DNA from: Hygrocybe punicea
Lineage: Eukaryota > Basidiomycota > Agaricomycetes > Agaricales > Hygrophoraceae
Assembly (NCBI GenBank): GCA_963556145.1
Contig: OY744462.1
Span: 2,976,001-3,040,000 of the forward strand
DNA: 64,000 bases
Direction: 5' to 3'
Shown: positions 1-10,729 of the stretch, one piece after another
Layout: every line of letters begins with the position of its first letter
Position numbering within the stretch: the stretch's first letter is position 1
Notes under the pieces: model-generated
Database searches by the model: none
What the model was told of the DNA's origin: nothing
What the model saw: only the letters and a program-made list of their open reading frames with translations
Position numbers and translations under genes: made by a program

Positions 1-1173
1 GTCTCACACTGGAGCGACATTGGCATGGGAATTCCACAATATGTTGGTTCATTTTGGGTTGGAGAACAAAGTACGAGCAATATATGAACTTTCTGCTAAC
101 CCGCTGATTTATCATTGCTAGATCCTGACATTCAATGGTGACAATACCTCGTGCAACAACAAGCAGACCACCTGTCTTGCTGCCAAACCCAACTCTTTCG
201 AGGAGTACAATCGAGTTTGCTGTTTTAACCATACAGTGCAGATTTCGGCCAAAACACTCATCAAACCTTTCAACGCGGGCCTGGGTGCTGCATCGCCCCT
301 GGCTTCTGATGAGGAGGGTGAAGATGTTGATGTTCTTGATGCCTACGCAGCTGTGAATGAGGACGAGGAAGGAGAATCTGATGAAATCCATGAAGACGAT
401 GACAATGATGGGGTGGATGAGTTGGAGGAATTGACTGAGCGCGAGCGTGAACAGCTGTCGGAGGACACGGCGGCAGTCTGTGAAACCGTTACCAAGGTAT
501 GTTACCTACATTTCCAACAAGGACATCACTAATGCCCAGCAGATCCGGAACCTGTCCTTCGCTATCATTCATTCAACTACCATCACTCTTCCGGCCTGGC
601 GATCCATCTGCACCGCCAAAGGGCTCAAACCCAATCTCATTCCACGTAATGTCATCACACACTGGAACTTGACGTATGATATGATGTGCTTTGCCCTGAG
701 GTATCGCATTGCCATTGACGCTGTCACTGCTGACAAGGTGCTTAAGCTGCACAAATATGAGCTTGTGGATGATGATTGGGCAATCATTCAGGATCTCGTG
801 GCCGTCCTCGAGGTGAGGCATTTATCTTATCTATGTGGCGATGTACTCTAATGGTATACAGCTTTACAAAAAGGTGACAATATTCTTCTCAAGTGATGTA
901 GCTAGCGTTGCTGCTGTGATTCCGGCCATAGACAAGCTCGAAAGTAATCTCAATGCACACACGGGGAAAACATACCATCCGGCAATCCTCGCCGCCATGA
1001 AGTTGGCTCACAAGAAGATCAATCGGTACTACTCTCTCACAGATCTTTCCAGCGTCTACAGGATCTCTATGGGTGAGTGTTTGGGCTGTTCCTTTACTGC
1101 TAACTACAATTTCCTTCTCAGCGCTTCATCCTGGTCTAAAGCTCAAGTATTTCTGTCAGCAAGAGTGGGAGGA
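1..1173 (+). pseudogene. hAT transposase, central exons (first copy, 5' cut by window)
   Basis: Central part of a hAT (hobo/Ac/Tam3) DDE transposase. It starts inside the RNase H-like core at the exon encoding ESHTGATLA and runs through an acidic loop (residues rich in D/E near 300-470) to the motif LHPGLKLKYF at about 1130. Exons are separated by ~45-50 nt introns, e.g. near 71-120, 496-540, 812-861 and 1072-1122, each GT...AG. The coding sequence stops making sense after QQEWE, where a foldback element is inserted. The stretch looks identical to 29644-30816, where the rest of the gene can be followed. Family call is firm; whether this is a second genomic copy or an assembly duplicate is not settled. 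Confidence 0.85.
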
Positions 1174-1338
1174 CACACCTTACAGCATATCCTTTCCACA
1201 AGACATGGCTCAGCCGAGATGGACAATTCCCACTCCAAGTGGGTTGGCTTATCTCGGCCGACCAATATCTTTCTCCAGGGCAGATGGCTTGGCCGAGGGT
1301 TCCATGTTCGGAGAAGCATGGGTTGGCCGAAGCAGAGG

Positions 1339-1975
1339 GATATATTGGCTGGCCATGGAACATGGATTGGCCGACCTGGCTGGGTATTTCGGCTGGCCAT
1401 GGAATGTGGATTGGCCGACGGGTCTGGGTATTTCGGCTGGCCATGGAACGTGGATTGGCCGACCTGGCTGGGTATCTTGGCTGGCCATGGAACATGGATT
1501 GGCCGATGGGTCTGGGTATCTCGGCTGGCCATGGAACTTGGATTAGCCGACTGGGCTAGGTATTTCCACTGGCCATGGGAGGTGGATTGGCCGACCGGTC
1601 TGGGTATTTTGGTTGGCCATGGAACATGGATTGGCCGACTGCCCTGGGTATTTCGGGTGGCCATGGAACTTGGATTGGCCGACCGGGCTGGGTATCTTGG
1701 CTGGCCATGGAACATGGATTGGCCGACTTCCCTGGGTATCTCGGCTGGCCATGGAACATGGATTGGCCAACCAGTCTCGGTATTTCACTCGGCCATGGAA
1801 CATGGGTTGGCCAAATGGTCTGGGTATTTTGGCTGGCCATGGGAGATGGATTGGCCAACAGGTCTGGGTATTTAGGCTATGGATTGGCCGATGGTCTGGG
1901 TATTTCGGCTGGACATGGAACATGGATTGGCTGACCTCTGTTCATTTATTGGCTGGCCATGAGACATGGATTGGC
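1339..1975. repeat. 44-bp minisatellite in foldback left arm
   Basis: About 13-14 imperfect tandem copies of a 44-bp unit. GGCCATGGAA starts are seen at 1351, 1395 and 1439, exactly 44 bp apart. Each unit contains GGCCATGGAACATGGATTGG followed by a variable CTGGGTATTTCGGCT-like half. Units decay toward 2000-2250 into scattered TTGGC and CCATGG words. Because 44 is not a multiple of three, open frames across it are artefacts of repetition. A longer version is in the opposite arm at 36285-37115. Confidence 0.9.
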
Positions 1976-3237
1976 TGACTGTACTGGGTGTAGCCATGGA
2001 ACATGGGTTGGCGAAAGCTTTGGTCATATGACATGGCCATAGCACCTGGGTTGGCCAAAGCTCCAGCTACATTGGGATGGCCACAGCTCTAATTACATCA
2101 GCTGTCAACATGATATGCATTGGCCAACACTCAGAATACATTGGCTGGTCATGGCACATTGGTTGGCTGTTCCTAATGGGTCTCTGGCTGGTTGTGGGTC
2201 ATGGATTGACCAGTGCCAGAGATATAATGGCCAGCCATGATACGGCTGACCTTGTGACATAGGGTTAGGGTTTATACCGATAAAATGCAATAAATTCCTT
2301 CTCAGACATTAACAGCTTAACATTACAACAAGTACTGCTACTGTGTCACAAATGCCTCTGAAAGGATAACAAGCAAGACACCAATGCCATTCAGTCTTGA
2401 TCTCAAAGGAGGAGCTCTTCTCCTTCTTGATCAAGACTGACTGACAAAGAAAATACTAACAACAATTTTGCGAACAAATAACCAAAAATGGATACTGAAA
2501 TCAACTAAACTAACAATATTACCTGGTCTCAATGTCATTAAAGGGAGGCTTAAAAGTAATAGTGAGACTTACCTGGTCAACTTTCAATGATGCCACCAGG
2601 CCCACTACAAGTAGGTTGCCCGGCAAGGAAATCAGGGGGATTCACCCACCCTTTCATTCCTGAAGACCTGTACAGTGACAAGCACTCATTTCTGAGGACC
2701 AGACACCAACAGTTGGCACGCAGAGATGCCACAATGTTCATTCAAGTTGAACAGATAACTTCAACAAAAGATACTGTCAGTAATGGGGTAATACAAATTA
2801 ATCACTCATCTGGATGCAAACATACCAAAGAAGATACCTGACGGTGAAAAAGAAGAACATACCACAATAATCAAGTAGTCCTGTGAAGTGAACAGACGTC
2901 AGCAACAAAGCCTGAGGAAATCACCTACCAGTTAAGACTATGACACTACAGAATCTCTGGTTGTTGCCCGGTACAATAACCAAGGATCCTGTAGTGTCAT
3001 CAAAAGTGGTAGTGGTGGTTGTGAGGTAAGGAGAAAATCTCAACCGTGTTTGATGGGCTTGTACTTATTTGTTCATGTGACTTAACGTGTTTGTTGATCA
3101 CATGTCACAAAGTGTGATGTCACGTTGGGCCGTCCAAACGTTACATCACACTTGTGACATGTCGCGTCTCATCAATCATGTGACCTGTCGCGTTGCATTA
3201 ATCATGTGACACGTGAGTGGTAATAATCATCATATTC

Positions 3238-3332
3238 CGAGGGCAGGAATCCTGCCCTCGTCTCACTATGTATAATGGGTACAAAATACAATAATAATGA
3301 TATAACGAGGGCAGGGAATCACCCTGCCCTCG
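3238..3332. repeat. Pair of GC-rich perfect hairpins
   Basis: Two inverted repeats with the same stem stand 45 bp apart. At 3238-3260 the arms CGAGGGCAGGA and TCCTGCCCTCG surround a single base. At 3306-3332 the arms CGAGGGCAGGG and CCCTGCCCTCG surround AATCA. The AT-rich spacer has no other feature. The same pair appears in the other arm near 34902-34990. A role as recombination hot spot, remnant ends of a tiny element, or bidirectional terminator is possible; nothing in the sequence decides this. Confidence 0.7.
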
Positions 3333-3344
3333 TCTCATTGCTGA

Positions 3345-4500
3345 GCCACCCCGACGGTCGGGTTCATTACCACCGCTGCTGCTGCCGTTGCCATTGCCGT
3401 TGCCGTTGCCGTTGTCGTGTCTGCTGCTGCTGCTGCGGTTCACGCTGCCGTTGCCATTGCCGCTGCTGCTGCTGCTGCTGCTGCTGTTGCTGCTGTTGCC
3501 GTCGCTGCTGTTGCTGCCATCGTCGTCGCTGCTGCTGCTGCTGCCACCGTTGCAGTTGTCATTGTCGTGTCTGCTGTTGCTGGTGCTGCAGTTCGTGCTG
3601 CTGCTGTTGCCGTTGCCGCCATTGCCATTGCCATCACGGCTGCTGCTGCTGTTCACGCTGCTGGTGCTGCTGCCGTGGCCGGTGCGGCTGCTGTTGCCGT
3701 TCCCGGTCCCGGTCCCGCTGCTGCTGCCGTTCCCGCTCCTGGTCCTGGTCCTGGTCCTGGTCCTGCCGCTGCCTCGCCATCTTTGTTGCTGTCCTCATTG
3801 TTGTCGTTGCCATCCATGCTGTCGTCGTTGCCGTCCACACTGTCATCGTTCCTGTGCTTGCTGTCATCGTTGCCGTCCCCGTGGTTGTCGTTCCGGTCCC
3901 CGTGGTTGTCGTTCCGGTACTCATGGTTGTCGTTCCGGTCCCCTGCCGCTGCTGCTGCTGTTCGGGCTGCTGCTGCTCTTGCCATTGCCGTTGCCGTTGC
4001 AGGCTTCGCCTCGGCGCAGTAATGACTGCAAGGCATTAGTAGTACATAAAATAAGCAAAAAATCACTGATGACTTACCGTTGTCATCCTTTTCTTCCTCA
4101 CCGTCGTCCGCGTCTGGGTCTTCGTCGTCTGGGTCTTCGTCATCGTCGACCGCGTCCGCATCTGCGTCAACCCTGTCTTTGTCTCCGCCAACCCGGTCTC
4201 CATCGTCCGCGCCATCCCCATACCGTTGTGGATCCCGTCTCCCATCGTCGTCCTCGTTCTCGTCGTTCCAGTCCCCGTGTCCATCATTACCGTCCCCGTT
4301 CTCGTCGCTCCGGTCTGTCATTCCGGTCCCCATTCCGTTCTCATCGTTGCCGTCCCCCCTCTCTTCATTCCGGTCCTCGTTGTCGTCGTTCCGGTCCTCG
4401 TTGTTGCCGTTCCCGGAACCATGGTTGTTGCCCTCTTATGGGCCTCATGTTGTTGGCTGTCGATGTTGATGTGGTAATGTTCACGGTCGTCTGACGTGAC
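3345..4500 (-). other. Low-complexity, coding-like trinucleotide block with one intron signal
   Basis: On the minus strand this reads as runs of GGCAACGGCAAC, CAGCAG and GACGACGG, open over hundreds of codons in more than one frame (Gly/Asn/Ser-rich, Ala-rich or Asp-rich according to frame). A good minus-strand intron is visible: donor GTAAGT near 4078, CTAAT branch-like site, and TTGCAG acceptor near 4026. Plus-strand frames are Cys- or Leu-rich shadows. No known domain. It could be a repetitive protein gene carried by the foldback element, or non-coding simple sequence. Confidence 0.45.
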
Positions 4501-5105
4501 GTTGCCGGAAAAGACCTAAAAAGTACGTGGAATTAGTTAATAAAAATAAATCAAACAAACTTAAAATGAAACTTAGCCTGGTGCTCTTCCGCAGCCTTGT
4601 GTCTGTGATCGTGGTTGCAAAGAAAGAGTGACGTGGCTTGAACTCGCGCGAGAATTTCAACCGGCATTTGCCGATTTCCTAAACGGGGCCGAATTGCCAT
4701 ATTGGTACAGGTGGCTGGATTTTCTTATTGCTATTACATGCTGTATAACACCTCAATGGCCAGGGCAAAACCCTGAAGGGATGTAAGTATCCCATACCCA
4801 CAAGTATGGTAAATTTTGTATTTTATTTGAGCCTACAGAGAGAGCTATTCACAATGTATTTGAGCCCTCTGCCAAAATTGGACCCTTAAACACCCAACTT
4901 TGCGAGTATACATCTAGAAAATCTAAAATTAATTCTAGCAGTACTAGGTGATGTGTGCTTCATTGTTACAATAAGTGCCTGGCAGTTAGTAGTCCAGGAA
5001 ATGTGTTGTAGGACAAATGTGTGTGGAACTTCACATTAATAAATTATTGGCTGTTCAATCAAAGTCCCGTTATTTGGATTCAAGTCACGCAACTCACAGC
5101 TTTAC

Positions 5106-5305
5106 NNNNNNNNNNNNNNNNNNNNNNNNNNNNNNNNNNNNNNNNNNNNNNNNNNNNNNNNNNNNNNNNNNNNNNNNNNNNNNNNNNNNNNNNNNNNNNN
5201 NNNNNNNNNNNNNNNNNNNNNNNNNNNNNNNNNNNNNNNNNNNNNNNNNNNNNNNNNNNNNNNNNNNNNNNNNNNNNNNNNNNNNNNNNNNNNNNNNNNN
5301 NNNNN
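5106..5305. other. Assembly gap (200 N)
   Basis: Exactly 200 N, the same size as the gap at 32848-33047, so a placeholder and not a measured distance. The left flank ends in the loop of the foldback palindrome; in the other copy the same bases continue without a gap at 33205. The true neighbour of the sequence at 5306 is therefore not known. Confidence 0.99.
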
Positions 5306-5579
5306 CCCATACCCATAACCAAGGTGTTGACCACTTATTTTTGTTCTAATATAGCCATTTCCAAATTCGAAAATTTGGCAATGGGTATGGAAGTTGGTTG
5401 GACCTTGCAGGCCACAGAGGGCATCAGCCATTGTCAAACTATGTATGTACACTCCAGTGCTTATTTGCTAGGTGCTAAAGATATTTTTGACAGCTCACAT
5501 GAGAACATGCATGGAAGTACAGTTGCACAGATCGGCACACGGCTTTCACATCTGCAGTACATTTACTAGCATTTACTGT
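5306..5579 (+). repeat. Inverted repeat, left (truncated by gap)
   Basis: Reverse complement of 14730-15003. Substitutions are seen at only three to four places, for example ATATTTTTGAC here against ACATTTTTGAC there. Contains the internal palindrome AAATTCGAAAATTTGG. The repeat reaches the gap, so its outer end is missing. Confidence 0.85.
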
Positions 5580-5714
5580 GGTTCAGCTGTCCCCCCCTGG
5601 TACTCATCTGTTTTAGATCCACAGGGAGCTATCTTGCTTTCATTCTTCTCCCCATCTGCATATTCTTACATGACATGAATTCACCGTCTGGAAATTTACA
5701 TAGGGTATCAGATA

Positions 5715-6893
5715 TCATACATAACCGCAATGGCGGAACCATCCAAACACATCAGCCTCAGTAGTCTGATAAAGAGCTTCAAGCAGTGTACAATATATCT
5801 CCATATTGGACAACTCAGTCATTGCCAAACGGGTATATTCACCACAACGACGTAGGCGGTATTTCATTGCTGAGAAGGCTAGTTCGATGGGGTTGTAGTC
5901 AGGGGAGTATGGTGGCAAGAATTCATAACGCATGCCGCTGAACATATTTTAGTAGAGATCAATCTGGGCAAATGATTGCTTACTGTGACTCAATGAGCTC
6001 CAAAATCTCTGGGTGTTTATGAATACGACAGTTGTCCATAACAATGACTGATTTTGGAGCAGGAAATGGTTCCATTTGGTCCAGCAGACGTCCAATAAAG
6101 GTATAGAAAAGTTGTGAGTCAAAAGCACCTTCCATGATGTCGCAATGTATAATTCCATCGTTGAGTGATAATCCAGGTAACACTGAGAATCTGTGATCAT
6201 AAAAGTTAGAAGAGAAGCTGTCAGTGAATAGGCAATACTTGCCGTCGTCCACGGCAGAAGAAGGCTTTGCGTGACGCTTTTCTACCACGTATTGCCCATG
6301 CGTGTCCACGATAGGTTGTCCGGCGATCCACAGCACTCTCATCAACGAAAACAAGCTGCTCTGCATCATATGTTCCAATACGTGCAGCAAATTCTGCACG
6401 TTTCTCAGCACTTCGCTCCATTGCGACACGAGAAAGCTATCAATGATGACCACAGGTTTTGTGAATGAGAATGTCAACTACACACCTTCTTTATGGTATA
6501 CCCACCTTTTATAAGGGTACGCCATATTGTCGATGTTGATACCGATACACCACACACATCCTCCAACTCTGTCCGAAGCTCATCCAGATAAAGATCTGGA
6601 GTTTGATTCAACGTTGCAAACATGTGCTAGACAATTTGCTTAAGCAGAGTATAGTTGACTGAAGAAACAAGCCCACAAACCTGTATATCATAGTCACATA
6701 GTGAACGATGTATTTGAGGCCTCAATCGTTTTGGTACATTGACATTGCCTGTTTTTCTGAAATGCGCAAGTATCTTCCGGACAGAGCACAATCCTAGATC
6801 AGTGTACATGGAAATCTCCTTGGGCCCCATGGATATACTAAGACGAATGACAATCCAATGGACTTCCTCAGGGATCGGTTTGCCAGCAACCAT
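5715..6893 (-). CDS. Tc1/mariner-type (DDE_3) transposase
   Basis: Cut-and-paste transposase of the fungal IS630-Tc1-mariner group. The N-terminal helix-turn-helix begins MVAGKPIPEEVHWIVIRLS (start 6893), followed by a second HTH (DELRTELEDVCGVSVS). The catalytic core has all three acidic motifs: FVDESAVDRR, SVIVMDNCRIHKH and LPPYSPDYNPIE. Five exons join in frame through short introns: about 6823-6630, 6505-6440, a GC-AG intron at 6191-6242 (donor GCAAGT), and about 5942-5988. With these introns removed I see no stop or frameshift from start to the stop at 5715, so the protein may be functional. It lies next to the left inverted repeat, as expected if it mobilises the unit. Exact intron borders are my reading and want transcript support. 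Confidence 0.85.
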
Positions 6894-6990
6894 GGCGTAG
6901 ATGGTTGATCCAAGTCAACAAGTTGAATTGCTTCTTTTGGTAATTTGGACCTTATCTCACAAGGAAGATAATGACATCACTTTCAGATAC

Positions 6991-9900
6991 CTAATACATA
7001 TAATGATGGCCTATCCAATGATTACGATGCTCCACCCAACTCTGCCCTGCATGGTCTGAATGGAGAACAATTGATGCCCTGATGCCTTTGTAGTGGAGAT
7101 TGAAGTGAGTAATGCGGGCAGAGGGAAAGAGAGCTATGTCTCCGTTCCTCAAGCGTACCACCAAGCCCAGCTCAAGCAAACAAAGCTCACCACCAGAATG
7201 GTCACCTATCACCAAAACAAGACAAACATGTCAATCCTTTACATCCCTGTGGCAACGTGTGATGACATTGATGTTCAGAACAAAGCCACTGAATGGATGA
7301 ACGGGGGATGCTTCCTTCCCTGGAAGCACATCCACGAACATAGACAGGTCCTTGTACATTTCAGGCAGGTGCTCAATAAGCTGAGAGGAATGTATGAGCA
7401 CACCAAATGAATGACCTTGATTCGACACCGACCTTTCCTTCTACCCACAAAAAAAAAATCCTTAAAAGTATTGCAAAGGTTTGTATATTCACGCGCATGT
7501 TCCTTGAGTTCCTCAGAGACGCGTGGCATGAGTTGATAGTAATTGGTCTTTGAGCACCCTTTGCGACGTAGCAGATATGGGTGCACATCATGGGGCGCAC
7601 CATCTCCCTGTTCCAATGTATTAGTAACTGTGTGATAACTGTCAGCCATGAACACACACGCGGTCCATTTCTCATATACACATCAAAGTGAATAGCAGGA
7701 AACTTGACGCCACTTGAAGCCTCAGAACTATCAGTATAAACCAGGGAAGGGCCACTCTCCACAAGCAAAGCATTGCGTATGTTCCGTTCGAGGGACGAGC
7801 GCATGTCCTGTGGCATATCTCCCCAGATGAATGCAACCAGTGATCCATCAGAGCAATTGAGACGGACGTCTTTGCTGCAACCATGCCGATGTCGGTGGCC
7901 AATATAACACAAGGAGAAACAAGACTCACCCATCAAAAATATTTTCATCCATCAAAACATATCTATTTGGGCCCTTGACACCGCTCTCATCATATAGCTC
8001 AGAAATCTATCAAGGTCACATCAATTCTGCCCCACTCTCAAGTTCATATAACCCTTACCATACAGGCAAAATCATCACTACCCTTGGGAACCTGGGCATT
8101 GAGAGCGTACAGTCTTTGCTGATCTGTATATGCTTTCCTTGCCTCATATTCTCTTGGGTATGGGACTGTCTTGTTCTGTCTAGCATCCATAACAAATCTA
8201 GTGTTAAGAACCATGTAGTTCGGGGACACGGGGTCAGGAACCAGAAAACCGCACAGCGGAGGGGCCTGTATGACGCTACCCAAGCTGAGCTGATGCTGAA
8301 CATGGTTCTGAATGTCACTGCCTGCATCCGAGAATGGTGACAACGGCCGTTCGTCCATGTTCAATTGCCTTGAGGACATGTAAGAATGGAGTAGGTTTTG
8401 ATTCATAATATGGAGTTGTGCAGGCACCACCAAACGTCCCATTAGAGGCTCCAGACACCACGCCCAGATTTCACGGTTCCGCGTGAGGGACAGAAAAGAG
8501 CTGACAAAATATTATTACTATTACACCTATTAAACCCTGATCACTTACTTTTTTTGGATGCCGTCGAAGAAATGATCAGACACATCCAAGTCCGAGCAGT
8601 CTATGTCTCCCTTCAAATCCATATCATGAAGCAAACTTGGTGAGAACATAGTGGAAAGTCTCAAAGGGATGTGACGTCGTAGGTAGTCTATGAGAGGAAT
8701 TAGACGTTCACAAACATCCTTCCCTGCATCCGTTTCTAAAGGGTTTGGTAGGTCAAACTCTATGAGATAAACAGTTGTGCACAGAGGGAGCTACTCACCA
8801 GGATCAGGCCAGCGAAGAGTATTTGATATGGCGTAAATCTCATCAAACTTCATCTGCGAAATCTCAGCCCTGCAGTTGTTCGCTGCAATAATCATCAGAA
8901 AGTATATAGATCCTGTGAGACAACCTTAGCATGGACCGTGCATGACAGTAAGAGGAAGCCCACCAGCACCGGCAATGGAAGCAAACTTCGTACCGATTCC
9001 TACCCATGTGCGAAAGGTTGATAATGTCGGGCCACCATCCATCCCCATTAAGTGAAGATTGTAGACATTAGCCACTGACTTATACCTGTTCGTCCTCAAG
9101 ATGCTACAGGAAGCTGATAAGACACAGCATGTCAACATAAGAAGGACCCACCAGTCTGCTTTTGCTGCTAGCTGCAGCATATTAATTATAGTAATGAATT
9201 CCAGCCCAGTGGCCATTTCCAGGCTGCGTTGGCAACGCCGGACCACGGACTGCAGAGAGTCCATCACGAAAGCACCATTCTCACCCTCCCATGCCCCACC
9301 TGCCACCAAAGCTCACATTGACTGCATCCATTTCTGGGTTGATGCATTCGACAAATTGCTGATAGCATCCTGCGATAAATTGGAGATAGCCTCTGCGGCA
9401 GGTCCTCCCAAAGTGCTGACAGGCTTCTCAATGACCTCCCAAGCTTTCTGCTGCTTCTTCCCTTTGTTCTTTTTCTTGTGCTTCATACCACCACGATTGC
9501 ATTCCCCAACCCTGTGAACCGCATACGCGCCCGCCCCAGCACCACAACCTTCCCGCTCCCCAATACGGTTTGAACGGTGTCGCTCCCTTCGATCCAATTG
9601 GTTTTGGGCAGTGTAAGAATGCGCGTAGTCAGTGTGGATCTGGATGTATGGAGGAAGAACTTAGAAAAAAAGGGAAACGGGAATGTTGCTCACCGTATTG
9701 GCACTGGCATTCTGCAGGGAGTCCAGCACGATGTGTGAAGGTTCAGGCGTCGAAAGAAAAACTCCAAATGCTGAGGAGACGCCCTGGGTGGGTGAAGGAA
9801 GGCTACCACAAAATGGACTCCCTGGACTGGCAGAATGCGCATGGTCGGTGTGGATCTGGATCTGGATGTATGGAAGGTTGGACAATGAAGGAAGAACTTA

Positions 9901-10601
9901 GAAAAAAAGGGAAACGGGGAATGTTGCTCACCGTATTTGCACTGGCATTCTGCAGGGAGTCCAGCGCGATGTGTGAAGGTTCGGGCATCGAAGGAAAAAC
10001 TCCAAACGCTGAGGAGACGACCTGGGTGGGTGAAGGAAAGCTACCACAAAATGGACCCCCTGGACTGGCAGAATGTGTGCGGTCACCGTCTGCATTCTGT
10101 GAGAAGGACTTGAGCCTGATGTGTGAAGGGAATGGTCGCAAAGGCTGTGTCCACATGGACATGGACTCACTGCACTGGCAGAATGTGTGTGGTCAGCATC
10201 CCATGAGAAGGACCGGAGCTGGACATGTGAAAGTTCAGCCGTGGAAGGCAGTCATGGTCCAGTGGACTCACCAGAGTGGCAGAATGCGTTGGGTCTGTGT
10301 CATTCCGAGAGACCAGACTTGCAGAATGCACATGGTTACCGAAGGCATAGAGCTTTTGGTATATGGCAAATATACCTGGTGGCAGACTGTCGGCAGATTG
10401 ATGGAGGAACTGGAGCATGTCCAAGAGCTCCTTCGGTGAAAAGTCCATCAGTACCGGAAGCAGTCCCAAAAAGGTGCACATTTTATCGCCATAAAACGTG
10501 CACCTTTTTGGGACACCCCCTGATGCATCAGCCGCTCCACTGGGCCCGCGAGACCGAAAGCGTTCGACAGAATGCTCAAAATACTTATCATACGCTGTCA
10601 T
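6991..10601 (-). pseudogene. TET/JBP-like 2OG-Fe(II) dioxygenase gene (one in-frame stop)
   Basis: Multi-exon minus-strand gene whose last exons encode a double-stranded beta-helix dioxygenase resembling the TET/JBP family expanded in mushrooms. Iron-ligand motif CHRDVKD (about 7250), then VIGDHSGGELCLLELG, NGDIALFPSARITHFNLHYK with the distal His, and GIRASIVLHSD with the 2OG-binding Arg. Upstream conserved blocks include MTAYDKYFEHSVERF (start 10601), SPKELLDMLQFLHQSA and VRRCQRSLEMATGLEF near 9240, as in long fungal proteins of this type. Known TET/JBP enzymes oxidise 5-methylcytosine; the substrate here is not shown. A TGA at 7231-7233 follows CHRDVKD directly and would truncate the domain. 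A block of repeats (9640-10330) sits in the 5' half. Start and several splice sites are uncertain. Confidence 0.6.
9640..10330. repeat. Imperfect tandem repeats inside the dioxygenase gene
   Basis: A unit of about 240 bp is duplicated: GGAAGAACTTAGAAAAAAAG is near 9650 and again near 9890, each followed by a closely similar stretch with CTGGCATTCTGCAGGGAGTC. The word TGGCAGAATG recurs near 9829, 10065, 10175 and 10275, pointing to further decayed units. On the minus strand each unit carries an exon-like segment ending at a GTGAGC donor, so this may be tandem exon duplication rather than junk. Confidence 0.6.
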
Positions 10602-10729
10602 CCCACATAAAAGGATCTTGGCTGCAAGACCGACAAAGGTGAAAGAGCCAGTAGGTAAGAGTGAATGCTAAACTTTCTATGTACTGTAAACTTGAACTCA
10701 CCTATCTCCATGGAAAAGGCAAAGGCACC

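Larger units (their letters stand above)
1174..5105 (+). mobile_element. Foldback-type element, left arm (first copy, cut by gap)
   Basis: Begins at CACACCTTACAGCATATCC directly after a 7-bp target duplication GGGAGGA (1167-1173). The arm contains a 44-bp minisatellite, unique sequence, two GC-rich hairpins and a long trinucleotide-rich block. From about 1174 to 3204 it repeats 30817-32847 with no difference seen. From about 2260 to 5000 it is the reverse complement of 33210-35930, again without visible differences in long translated stretches. It stops at a 200-N gap just inside the loop of the palindrome. No transposase is encoded, so it is non-autonomous. Long inverted arms built from tandem repeats are the hallmark of foldback elements; the superfamily is unassigned. 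Confidence 0.7.

Noticed and set aside
1339..1975. CRISPR-like array
   Set aside because: Units are contiguous and diverge gradually; there are no constant repeats separated by unique spacers, and the sequence is eukaryotic.
1073..1978. Trp/Gly-rich open frames across the 44-bp minisatellite
   Set aside because: A 44-bp period shifts frame each unit, so all frames look alike; the openness is a property of the repeat, not of selection.
2262..2280. Telomere-like word near GGGTTAGGGTTTATAC
   Set aside because: Only two hexamers, not an array; too short to be telomeric.
3275..4494. Cys-rich and Leu-rich open frames on the plus strand (up to 368 codons)
   Set aside because: They are shadows of a trinucleotide-rich sequence whose splice signals lie on the other strand; homopolymer-like composition and no start context support a gene.
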